In this document: positions 34,557 through 45,163 of the stretch, one piece after another
Numbering within the stretch: the first letter of the stretch is position 1
How the letters are laid out: the number at the start of each line of letters is the position of its first letter
Origin: Coix lacryma-jobi var. lacryma-jobi
Lineage: Eukaryota > Streptophyta > Magnoliopsida > Poales > Poaceae
Reading direction: 5' to 3'
Assembly (NCBI GenBank): GCA_009763385.1
Contig: CM019826.1
Span: 98,254,848 to 98,318,847 of the forward strand
DNA: 64,000 nucleotides
Translations under genes and position numbers: made by a program
Notes under the pieces: generated by a model
Database searches by the model: none
What the model was told of the DNA's origin: nothing
Seen by the model: the letters and a program-made list of their open reading frames with translations, nothing else

Positions 34557-36104
34557 GGTATGTGTTTTCTTCCTCAGTTTGCATCTTGTCATGCTGCAGG
34601 TTTGCGATCTCCATCTCCAAACACTCACACAAGGCACACCTAGACATACAAGTGCTAACCGAGCTGGCCTTCTCAAGAGACACAATCTTGGCATTCTTCT
34701 TTGCCAACTCGGATTGCAAGCCTGCACAAGACTTGCACGCACCCAGCAACCCTGGTCTAGACTTCAGCTCATCCATCTCTCCAACCAAAGCAACATACTT
34801 TCCCCTCAAAGTGAGAAGGTCAGTCATGTGCTTGGAGCCCATCTCACACTTATCCTCCTCTGTTACAACAACGGTGGAAATGACAGACTCAAGCTCTTTC
34901 ACCGCATCCTCCCACTTCTGCCTAAACTCCTTCCTCTCTCTAGCAGCACGACTAAGTAGCTTATCTTGACTAAGGAGGGCAGCAGTAAGTTTATTGACCT
35001 CAGTAGAAAGCTCATCGGGGGTCTATGATACCTGGGAGGTGTCGTCGTCATCATCGTTGTTCTGAGGGATCTCCTCCAGCTCGCCGTCGACTTCATCACC
35101 GAGGGCCATGGTACAAAAACCCTTGTTGTTGGCTAAGAAGCAGAGACCGTTCAGCTTGTCCTCGATCTTCTTCTTCTTCTCGGACTCGTCGTCGCTTGAC
35201 ATAGCGGTGTCATCATCTGAGTCATCGACGTCGCTGAGCATGGCAAAGAAAGCACGCTGCTCGGCCTGGGCCTTCTCAAAGTACTTCTCCTTGATGTACT
35301 CCTTGTTGAAGCCGCCCCTCCGCTTGTGCTTGGCGGGGACGTACTTCTCCTTGCACTTGCCGGAGTCGTACTTGTGGCCATGGTCCGCCTTGCCGAAGAC
35401 TTGCTTGTTCTTCTTTGGGCAATTGACGATGAAGTGGTCCAATCCTCCACACTCGTAGCAGCCACCTCGTCCTCCTCCGCGGTGACGGTTCATGCGGTTG
35501 TTGTGAAACCGCGAGAACCGGTTGGCAAGCAGGGCCAACTCGTCGTCCGCCATGAACTCCAGCTGCTCCTCTGTGACAGAAAGAAGAGATGACAAAGCAA
35601 AGCCTCTAGAGGTGTTAGCAGAAGAGCCAGAAACCAAAGCCATCGACGGGCTAGAAGGATTTTCATAAGAAGCCTTCGCCATGGTGAAGGACCGAGAAAG
35701 CTATCCAAGGCGACCAGAGGGGGGGGGGTGAATGAGAGCTTCAAATTTCTTTTGAAGTGTTGAGGCGCCTGTCCCAGAAAATCAACCCCAAGAGAAAACC
35801 CAAGACACGTGATGTCCACGACCCAGAGAGTGGGTGGATGTTCCCTAGGAACATAGCGAGACACCAAAAAAACTTCCTCACCCAAGTTCACGCAAGTCAA
35901 CTAATGACAGGATGGACTATGGGTGACCTCAACCTCCCCCGAGCAACGTGAGGGGGATTTAGGCTATTTTGCAAAGTGGGAAGCTTGATTTCAGTAGAGC
36001 ATGAAGTCGGAAATCCAACGCAAAAACCCAAAATCAAATCCGAAGTCGTACGAGCAAACTGCGGACGAAACAGTGCAAAACTCACTGCATCAGATGCTGG
36101 CCTG

Positions 36105-36350
36105 CGTCCGATGTCCAAGCACCGGACGCGTCCGATGCAAAATGAACAAATCTGGGACCTTATTGCATGGTCATCAGACTCTGGCTATAGTGAAGCCCTA
36201 GCGTCCGATGCTCACCCCTCGGACGCGTCCGATGGCAACGGAGCGTCCGATGCTCCTTTAAAAACACTGTCAGATGACACGTGGCGACTAAGCGTCCGAT
36301 GTGATGAACTCAGCGTCCGATGCCCCCGAGACCAGCGTCCGATGCCCCCG
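36105..36350. repeat. GCGTCCGATGC palindrome cluster
   Basis: Seven or more copies of GCGTCCGATG or its complement, several joined as CGGACGCGTCCGATG. The cluster lies downstream of the TATA box, so it would be transcribed. The equivalent site in element A holds a different palindrome. Confidence 0.8.
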
Positions 36351-36924
36351 AAACTGCACAGTTCTTCCGCGGATTCAACCCGATCTCCTCCGAATCAAAA
36401 GCTCTAAGGCTTAGACTTGGTATGAGGAGTTCCAAGGAGGTTAGTGAGCTACCCCTAAGAGATCATGGCTCGAACCTAACTCCAAATCGGTGAATCGGAA
36501 GAATTCAGGGCAAAAGAGACAAAAACTGATTCGAAACAAAAATCGATCGATCTACTAGCTCGTGAGGTTAGAAATGAATTCCTTTGGTTGAAAGATGTGC
36601 CTCATGATCTAGAACAACTCAGTTCAAATGGAATTGCAAAAGACTCAACAAGGAGGGAGAACGAGTGACGGGAAATTTGTGGAGAAAATGAAGAACACGA
36701 AGAAAAAGTTCAAAATGCGAATCGAACCACGAATTACCAGCTGAAATTCGTCCCCACGAAGAGACAACGAGATTACGTTCTCGTTTCCTCAAAAAGCAAA
36801 TACACAGAGGTATTGTTCACTGTCTCTGCAGATCTCAGTAGCTACAGCAAGGAATGGGAAGCAGGAATCCCTAGAATGAAAATAGCAATAGCTGAGATAG
36901 TCTGGAGGGAGGGGAGGCCTCTCC

Positions 36925-36931
36925 TTATATA
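36925..36931 (-). promoter_or_regulatory. TATA box of element B 3' LTR
   Basis: TATATAA on minus within GGCTATATAAGGAG, conserved in position among the Copia LTRs. Confidence 0.7.
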
Positions 36932-37130
36932 GCCTAATACAATTATTCCCCTTCTACCCTTACTGCTAATTACAGAGCAAACCAGCTAAACCCTAGGGTT
37001 ATTCTGGACCAACTCAAAGTAGATGCTGATCCGATGGCCACGCCCGCACAACTGGTAGCGTTGCCTCGATGCAACCTCACCGATTGCTGCCACGTGCCGC
37101 CACCGCTCTGCTCGTCCTTTTCCCGGACCT

Positions 37131-37362
37131 CGCCCTTGGTTTTGAGGCCCAAACCGGGAAACCAGCCTTCACGACCAACCCCCGGTTTTGAGGCCCAAAC
37201 CGGGAAACTAGCCGTCCATTGCCTGAGTTTTGTGGCCCAAACTCAGAAACCAGCCAGCGCCCAGGTTTTGAGGCCCAAACCTGGAAACCGTCCTCAGCCT
37301 GAGTTTTGTGGTCCAAACTCGGCAAACCCGTAGCACCCAGGTTTTGTGGCCCAAACCTGGAA
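37131..37362. repeat. Palindromic U3 hairpin array of element B 3' LTR
   Basis: Six units. Four have perfectly paired 8-bp arms: CCCGGTTT/AAACCGGG, CTGAGTTT/AAACTCAG and CCAGGTTT/AAACCTGG (twice), around a constant TGAGGCC or TGTGGCC loop. The arms differ between units but stay complementary within a unit. Confidence 0.85.
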
Positions 37363-37749
37363 ACCGTCCACCGGTGGTTTTTCTGTGGCTCAACCACCAA
37401 ACCGACGCTGTAGAGGGGATGCACCGCCCGTGCACTCCGTCCACTGACACGTGTCCCCAGGTCCTTGACCCGAGCAACACTGTGCCCCGCAAGTCTCTGC
37501 TCGTCGCTGTCCCAGGCTGTCAGCCACCACAGCTGATCCTCAAGCCACCGGTCCCTCAGTCCAAGCCTCACGTCCGCCCTTCACCGCTCCCGGTCCGTCG
37601 GCATGGCACGTCTCTACTTGACCTTCACCTTGCCTTCGATCACTGTATCCGTGCTCGACACCTACACAACACAAGCCAAAGAACATGCGCATCAAACCAG
37701 TTGACAATCACTCATCACTCGAGACTCGGCAAACACCCATGTATCTGCA

Positions 37750-37763
37750 ATCTCCCTCTTGAT
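37750..37763 (-). other. Polypurine tract of element B
   Basis: On minus ATCAAGAGGGAGAT directly precedes the 3' LTR. Confidence 0.85.
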
Positions 37764-39269
37764 GAGTGCATTGTCAACTACCAACACAAATCATAATGAA
37801 GTAGAAGAAGGAGGAAGAAAGAGAAGTAGAGAACTCATCCAAATGACCCAAAAGCATATCAAAGCCAGAAGAAGGTCAAGTGAAGGAGCAAGACAACTTG
37901 GTCCCCAAAGACATGGGCAACGGCTCAACGCAACCAAGCAAAGCAAAGCTGGCCCTCAAGAAGAGGTAGAACAGGCTCAACACCGCTAGCAGAAAAGCTC
38001 GACATCAACTGAAGGAATGCCAACTGAAAAGTAATAGAGCTCGATACCAAGTGAAGAGCATATCAGAAAAGTAATAGAGCTCGATACCAAGTGAAGAGCA
38101 TATCAAGAAAGAGGCAAAGGCTCAACACAACTAGCTACCAAAAATGCTCCAAACCAATTGAAATTCATCAGACAAAGCCCGAGCAAACTCCCCCTCCAAT
38201 AGTGCACATGATTTGACAATTTTCTCCCCCTTAGTTTATAATGCACTATCAGGCAAACTTCTCCCTTCCAAATGCATATGAGTCAAAAATGCAAGTTAGC
38301 AGCTTCAGAAATATAGTCTAGAGAACGAAAAGATGCTCTACATAGTATAACTCCAATGACTCAACAAGAAGCATACATGTCAGCTAAGGCTCAAACTGAT
38401 CACCAAATACGAAATATGAACATATAAGCAAAGTGAGCAGTTTTAGTCATTCAGAAAAGGATGTTCACCATAAAAATAGCACTGAACATGTATAGACAGG
38501 AAGTCAAACAAGTGCCAATCATGTATACAAGCTGAACTACCCCTAGCAAAGTTCCATCATCAGGCTATAGGATGAAACATAGACTTGTGATTTCAGATTT
38601 TAATCGGAGTTGCAGCGGTGAAATTACACAAGTTCAAAATTCAGCATGTGATTGCGAGAGGTTGAAGGCTTGTCATTGCCTAACTTTTCAACCGAGCTAA
38701 GCCTATGCAGAAGCAATTAGAAGCTTAAAGCACCGGTTTCGGTCATACACTACACGGCTCAAGTTTAACTCAAATGTGCAATGAGAAACAGTCTCGATAC
38801 CGTGATGTGTTGACAAGTAATCTCATCTCGATCTTTCTAATTCACTTAACTTGGTTCAATTTTATGACAGAATATGAACATACCAAGCAAGTGAAAGACT
38901 CAGAACTAGAGACATAGCAACCTAGCATATATGAAAAGCACAAGTGAACTCAACACATTCTACACATGCTAGTTGCCTATCTCAATGGTGAACAATTTCA
39001 AGTTTTATGTACATTAAACAGAATCACCATTCATAAAATAGCTCAGCTCACAACATGTATCAGTGATCAGAAAGAGCATAAGCTACAAGCATCATCATAT
39101 AGCATTGGAGCATAATATAGAGCATAATCATATTCTAAAGATTATATACATGAAGCTCAGAAAGTAAAGATGCATGATGGAATGCAAAGACTAACCTACC
39201 CAAAAACAAAAATAAAAACGAAAGAAAGAGAGTCAGTCTATGATACAATAGACAAAATGTTTCCCCCAT
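37764..39269 (-). other. Non-coding 3' spacer of element B
   Basis: About 1.5 kb between pol and the polypurine tract, homologous to the spacer of A. It holds a perfect 40-bp tandem duplication (38027-38066 and 38067-38106) absent from A. No ORF of recognisable content. Confidence 0.75.
38027..38106 (+). repeat. 40-bp tandem duplication in element B spacer
   Basis: Two adjacent identical units starting AAAAGTAATAGAGCTCGATA. Element A has no such duplication at the homologous place. Confidence 0.85.
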
Positions 39270-42200
39270 CTAAAAGGGGAAACACACACCAAGCTCACCT
39301 CTCAACCTAGCAAAAGTTGATTGGTCCAAAGGCTTGGTGAAAAAATCTGCCAACTGATGATGAGTATCGACATGGCGAAGGTCGATATCACCCTTCTCAT
39401 AATGGTCTCGCAGAAAATGAAAGCGCACATCAATGTGTTTGGTCTTAGAATGCAGCACAGGGTTCTTAGCAACGCTAATGGCACTCGTGCTGTCACAAAG
39501 TAAAGGGACGCGAGAAAAGCTCAGACCAAAATCACGCAAAGTGGCCATCATCCAAAGCAATTGAGAATAGCAGCTAGCCGCAGCAACATACTCAGCCTCT
39601 GTGGTAAACTGAGCGACGCTAGACTCCTTGCGAGAAGACCAAGATACAAGAGAAGAGCCAATAAACTGACAAGTCCCAGAAGTGGACTTGCGATCAATTT
39701 GGCAACCAGCAAAATCGGCATCAGAATAACCGCAAAGCGAGAGGGTGGAGGAAGCAAAATACCAAATCCCAAACTCTGGAGTGAAGCATAAGTGCCTCAT
39801 AATGCGCTTGACCGCCTGACGGTGTGAGGTGCGCGGCGACGACTGAAATCGCGCGCAAAGACACATCGCGAACTGGATGTCCGGGCGTGTCGCCGTCAGG
39901 TACAACAGCGATCCGATCATACTCCGGTACTCCTTCTGGTCCACAGCTTCTCCATCCACATCCGCATCCAGGGCCGTCGTGGTCGACATGGGTGTTGGAA
40001 GAGGCTTGGCCTCACCCATATCGAACTTCTTCAGGATGTCCTTGGTGTACTTGCCCTGGTGCACAAACGTTCCATCTCGGGATTGCTTGATTTGCAACCC
40101 AAGGAAGAATGTCAACTCGCCCATCATGCTCATCTCAAACTCCCTGGTCATTGTATCTGCAAACTTGGCAACCAAAGCGTGAGAAGAACCAACAAAAATG
40201 ATATCATCCACGTAAATCTGGACCAAGAGAGTGTCACTACCTTGCTTGAGGAGAAAAAGTGTTTTATCCACACATCCCATTTTAAAACCCTTAGCAAGCA
40301 AAAAGGTTTTCAACCTATCATACCAGGCTCTAGGGGCTTGTTTCAAACCATATAAAGCTTTGTGAAGTTTAAAAACATGGTTTGGAAACTTGGGATTTTC
40401 GAAACCGGGAGGTTGTTTCACATACACCTCTTCTTCTATGTAGCCGTTTAAGAAGGCACTCTTGACATCCATTTGAAAAAGTTTAAACCCTTTGAATGCA
40501 GCAAAAGCCAAGAGTATCCTAATTGCCTCCAAACGAGCTACAGGAGCAAAAGTCTCCTCATAGTCTATCCCCTCCTTCTGACTATACCCCTAGGCTACAA
40601 GTCTGGCCTTATTTCTCACAACATGGCCATCCTCTCCTTGTTTGTTTTTGAAAACCCATTTTGTCCCAATAGGGTGACACTCAGGAGGAAGAGGAACAAG
40701 AACCCAAACCCGATTTCTCTCAAAATTTTCTAACTCCTCATGCATGGCATTGACCCAATCCGGATCAGATAAAGCATGTCCAACATCTCGGGGTTCAAAA
40801 TCAGCAACAAATGCAGAATGAGCAAAGTGAGAAATTTGTTGTGACCTTGACCGAGTGACACGTTCGTCGATGTTACCGATCATCTGTTGGGGTGGGTGTT
40901 GGCGCTGAATGTGTTGTGGCGCCTCCCGAGCTGAAGAAACCTCCCCCTCAACAGCAGCTGGTGCCTCCTCGGGTACAAAAGGTACAGCCCGAGGTGGCGG
41001 ATCCCACGGCCCCCAAGTAGTCGACGAAGAGGGGTTGGGGCCATGAGTCGTCGTAGTAGAAGCCGATGCTTGCGGCACAGCAGGTGGAAGTGGTACTGGA
41101 TCATCCATCCCTTCAGCACCCTCATCCTCATCATCAAAAAGAGGCTCGCCAACCTCATGATCACCTGCACGCTCAAAACGAGAAGAAGGACAAACCATGG
41201 TCTCTTCGAAGGTGACATCGGATGTCTCCATGACTCGGTTAGTATCAAGGTTAAGTACACGATATGCATGAGTATGAGTGCCATAACCCAAAAATACACC
41301 GTCAGAAGAGCGAGACTCAAATTTGTCCAGGTTGCCTTTCTTGAGTATAAAACAGTGGCAACCAAAAACTCTAAAATAACTCACCTTGGGCTGTTTTCCA
41401 AAACACAACTCATAAGAAGTCTTTTTCAAGAAAGCTCGGAGAAAAATGCGATTGGAAATATAGCATGCAGTGTTCATAGCTTCGGCCCAATATCGCCTAG
41501 GAGTCCTATGCTCATCGAGCATCGTCCTGGCCATCTCTACAAGGGTCCAATTCTTCCTCTCTACAACACCATTCTGTGGCGGTGTGTAGGGGGAAGAAAA
41601 CTGATGCTCTAAACCCAAAGAGTTACAAAACTTCTCAAAGTCCGAATTCTTGAATTCGGAACCATTATCACTACGAATAGCTCGCATCGAGTTCAAATGG
41701 AACTCGTTCTGAAGACGCAAAATCAGATTGCAAGCAAAAGATAAAGTCTCAGTTTTCTCAGCTAAAAAGAAAAGCCACGAATATCTCGAAAAGTCATCAA
41801 CAACAACAAGCACATACCACTTCCCACCAACCGAGCTCACTCGAGCCGGACCAACAAGGTCCATGTGCAAAAGCTCTCTAGGGCGCTTAGTCATGACCTG
41901 AGTCACTGGATGGTGGGGAGCGGCAACCATCTTCCCATGTCTACAAGAATGGCAAACAAGATCCTTCTCCATGCATAACTTGGGCAATCCTCGGATTAGG
42001 CCAAGTGAACTAAGCCTTGCAAGCAAGTCGAAGCTCAGGTGACCAAGTCTCCTATGCCACTTCCAAAGATCAGAGGAGGAAGAACCAGCCAAGAGACAAC
42101 GAGAAATGCCAAAAGACTCCGAGAAATTCGCACGAAAGACTTTCCCAAAGGGCGAAATCAAACATACAAGATTACCCTGAGGATCCAAAATACGACTGAG

Positions 42201-42467
42201 ATTCGGCTTAAAATGAATCTCATAGTCATCATCGAAAAGTTGTGAAACAGAAAGAAGGTTAAAATGCAAGTTAGAAACAAGAGCAACATCGCGCAACACA
42301 AAGTGCTCATTAACTCGCACAGACCCACGAGACAACACCTTACCTTTGCTATTGTCGCCGAAGGTGATAAACTCCTTTCCGGCAACTGGACTAAGACTAG
42401 AGAACCACTTAGCATTTCCGGTCATATGCCTTGAGCAGCCGGAATCCACCAACCAAATGTTCTCCAA
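39270..42467 (-). pseudogene. Element B pol (PR-IN-RT-RNase H) with one internal stop
   Basis: One reading frame of about 1065 codons. Protease motif DSGCSRHMTG is near the start. The pre-integrase zinc segment (HRRLGH, CHSCRHGK) is followed by the integrase core with HMDLVGPA, RSDNGSEF and NGVVERKN. RT has IGTKWVFKNK, MDVKSAFLNGYI and catalytic YVDD (40203-40214). RNase H has CGYSDADFAGC and TTEAEYVAAASC, and the end reads LRGELGVCFPF. The only internal stop is TAG at 40587-40589, in the place of a Gln in the conserved RLVAQGYSQ region (compare element A). A TGA at 42468-42470 lies just upstream of the protease where element A has CGA. All catalytic residues I looked for are present. Confidence 0.92.
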
Positions 42468-42470
42468 TCA

Positions 42471-45100
42471 TTTTACCTACATCAATAAAAAGACATAGGG
42501 TGAACATATGGTCCAACAATGGGGTGAGTAAAATGGGACTTATACCAGTGTTGGGCCGGCTGCTCAAAAGAACGGTTAGTAGAAAAACCATTCCTAGCAC
42601 GCCTACGGGGAAAGCGATCACCACGTTGGGAAAACGTGGTCCGCTAAGGGAAGAACGTCCATCGCAATACTCAAAACGCGGTGGGGGGTAACGCTCAACT
42701 ACAAAGCCACCGCCACGGGATCCATAGTCCACAAATGCAGGCTCCCGCCGGGCATGTCCTCCTTGCGGCCTAGGACCTTGAGGCATTGGACCTCTAGGCC
42801 TAGCAGCTCTCCTTTGAACATTCGGCACATGTACATCATGGAAAGGATGGTACATGTCCGCATTGTTCATCTCCCTTGCACGGCGCTCCTCTCTCTTGCG
42901 CTGAAAGCAAAACTTCCTCAAGTGTTCGTCTCTCCCACAGTGCTCACAATGGTACCTCACCGCTCTCATAGGGGGTTGTTGGTACTCACGGTAGTGGGTG
43001 TGGATCACTTGGCCTTTCTGTGGCATGAGCTCCTCTTGAATAGGTGGCATGGTGTCTAGCTTGTTCTTGAGGTGGTTTGGCTTTGGAGCCCATGTTTGTT
43101 TCTTGGGTGGAGCTCTCGGAGGTTCAACAAACACACCATCCTTGGTGTTAGGCTTGAGAGGCTCTTTGGGTGGAATCTTGATAAGCTTTGGAGTAGTGGT
43201 GGAGTTAGGATTCTCACTCGGGTTAAGACCACTCGACTCTCCAATGTTACCAAAAGATAAGGCACACTCAACACCCTGAGCAAAACCTACACCTGGACCT
43301 CCAGCAGCACGTTTGAATTGGGCTATCATCATCCCAAGCTGCGGCTCACCACAAGACACCCATGACAAGATGGTCCGAAGGTATGTGTTTTCTTTCTCGG
43401 TTTGCATCTTGTCATGCAGCACATTAGCAATCTACATCTCCAAACCCTCACATAAAGCACATCTAGACATGCAGGTGCTACCCGAGATGGCCTTCTCAAG
43501 AGACACAATCTTGGCATTCTTCTCTGCCAACTCAGTTTGCAAGCCTGCACAAGACTTGCACGCACCAAGCACTGAGGATCTAGCTCTAAGCTCATCCACC
43601 TCTCCAACCAAAGCAACATACTTCCCCCTCAAAGTGAGAAGGTCAGTCATGTGCTTGGAGCACATCTGGCACTCATCCTCCTCAGTCACGACAACGGTGG
43701 ACTTGACAGATTCAAGTTCCTTCATCGTATCTTCCCACTTCTGCCTAAACTCCTTCTGCTATCTAGCAGCACGCCTAAGCAGCTTATTTTGACTAAGAAG
43801 GGCGGCAGTAAGTTTCTCGACCTCAGCAGAAACCTCGTCAGGGGTCTGAGATACCTAGGAGGTGTCGTCGTCGTCATCGTCGTTCTAAGGGATCTCCTCC
43901 AGCTGGTTGTCGAACTCCTTGCCGAGGGCCATGGTGCAGAAGCCCTCATTGTCGGCGAAGAAACAAAGACCGTTCAGCTTGTCTTCGATCTTCTTCTTCT
44001 TCTCAGACTCGTTGTCGCTTGTGGAAGCGGAGTCGTCATCCGAGCCATTGACGTCACTGAGCGTGGCGAAGAAAGCATGCTGCTCAGCCTGGGCCTTCTC
44101 CAAGTACTTCTTCTTGATGTACTCCTTGTTGAAGCCGCCCTTTCGCTTGTGCTTCGCGGGGACGTACTTCTCCTTGCGCTTGCCAAAGTCGTACTTGTGC
44201 CCATGATCGCCCTTCCCAAATGCTTGCTTGTTCTTCTTGGGACAGATGGCGATGAAATGGTCGGGGTCTCCGCACTCGAAACATCCCGAGCGTCCTCCTC
44301 CGCGGCGACGGTTCAAACGGTTGTTGTGGAACCGCGAGAACCGATTGGCAAGCAAAGCCAACTCGTCATCCCCATGAACTCCAGCTGCTCCTCTGTGACA
44401 GAAAGAAGAGAAGAAAGTGCAAATCCTCCAAAGGGGTTAGCAGAAGAGCCAGAAAGTAAAGCCATTGATGGGCCAGAAGGATTTTCATAAGAAGCCCTCG
44501 CCATGGCATCAATCTCACTAGACTTGAGCTTACTAAAGAGCTCGTCGCATGTGAGAGTCTCATAGTTAGGCGATTCGATGATCGCTTGAACCTTGGAATC
44601 CCACACCGACCAATCAAGAGTATGGAGTAGCTTGAGAGCCCTCTCATGATCGTCGAAAGGCAACAGCAACTTGTTAGCCCCCATCCTGTTGACAATCACC
44701 TGAAAGCGAGCGAATAAACTTTCTATACTCTCGCCAGGCATATGTCGAAAGTTCTCATACTCCCGCTTGTGCGACTCATAGAGACAGGATTTGGCTTGAG
44801 TGGTTCCCTCATGGGAACGCATGAGGGTTGCCCAAATCTCCTGAGCCATGGGGAGGTGAGAAACACGATCAAATTCAGACATGCTCAAACATGAGAAAAG
44901 AGCATTACGGGCTCGGCTATTGGAATCGTGCTCATCGATCTGCAGCTGAGTAGCACGAGGAGCCAGAACCACGTAATCGGCCTTGTTGCAAATATCCCAG
45001 ACAAAAGCACTCATGCTCTGAAGATAGGCCGACATACGTATCTTCCAATACGCATAGTTCGTCCCATCGAAAAACGGCGGTTTCCCACGCCGCGATCCAT
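42471..45100 (-). pseudogene. Element B gag with a frameshift and several stops
   Basis: ATG at 45100 shortly after the PBS; a one-base shift before PFFDGTNYAYWKIRMSAY is needed. The gag core (45035-44370) has YENFRHMPGESIESLF and FDDHERALKLLH. After a second shift near 44365 come CFECGDPDHFIAIC, an acidic segment, then the coiled coil with CKSCAGLQ and CALCEGLEM, then the C-terminal knuckle CEHCGRDEHLRKFC. In-frame stops at 43885-43887 and 43855-43857 are CAG in element A. Other TAG codons (near 43757 and 43434) are not simple C-to-T. Gag and pol frames are separated near 42470. Confidence 0.87.
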
Positions 45101-45149
45101 GTTGCCTTCTGTGGATCTGGAACCGGTTAAGGTGGAAGATCCTTAACCC

Positions 45150-45161
45150 GCCCCGATACCA
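45150..45161 (-). other. Primer binding site of element B
   Basis: TGGTATCGGGGC on minus, two bases after the 5' LTR end, for initiator tRNA-Met. Confidence 0.9.
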
Positions 45162-45163
45162 AT

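Larger units (their letters stand above)
32069..35684 (-). pseudogene. Element A gag, central and C-terminal parts, split by a 1.57 kb insert
   Basis: From the element B junction at 35684 (codons for AKASYENPSSPSMAL) the frame includes the CCHC knuckle CYECGGLDHFIVNC, a Lys-rich stretch and an acidic DDSDDDTAMSSDDES. It ends at a TAG (35023-35025) where element B has CAG. A coiled-coil segment with two Cys pairs (CKSCAGLQ, CALCECLE) follows, then the insert, then the C-terminal region (32977-32069) with a second knuckle CEHCGRDGHLREFC and RPRGPMPQCPRPQG. A gag this long with two knuckles is typical of the SIRE/Maximus group as I know it. Confidence 0.85.
35685..37749 (-). repeat. Element B 3' LTR
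   Basis: On minus it runs from TGCAGATACATGGG to GGTCCTTCA. Palindrome array at 37131-37362, TATA at 36925-36931 (minus), GCGTCCGATGC palindromes at about 36105-36350. Confidence 0.93.
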
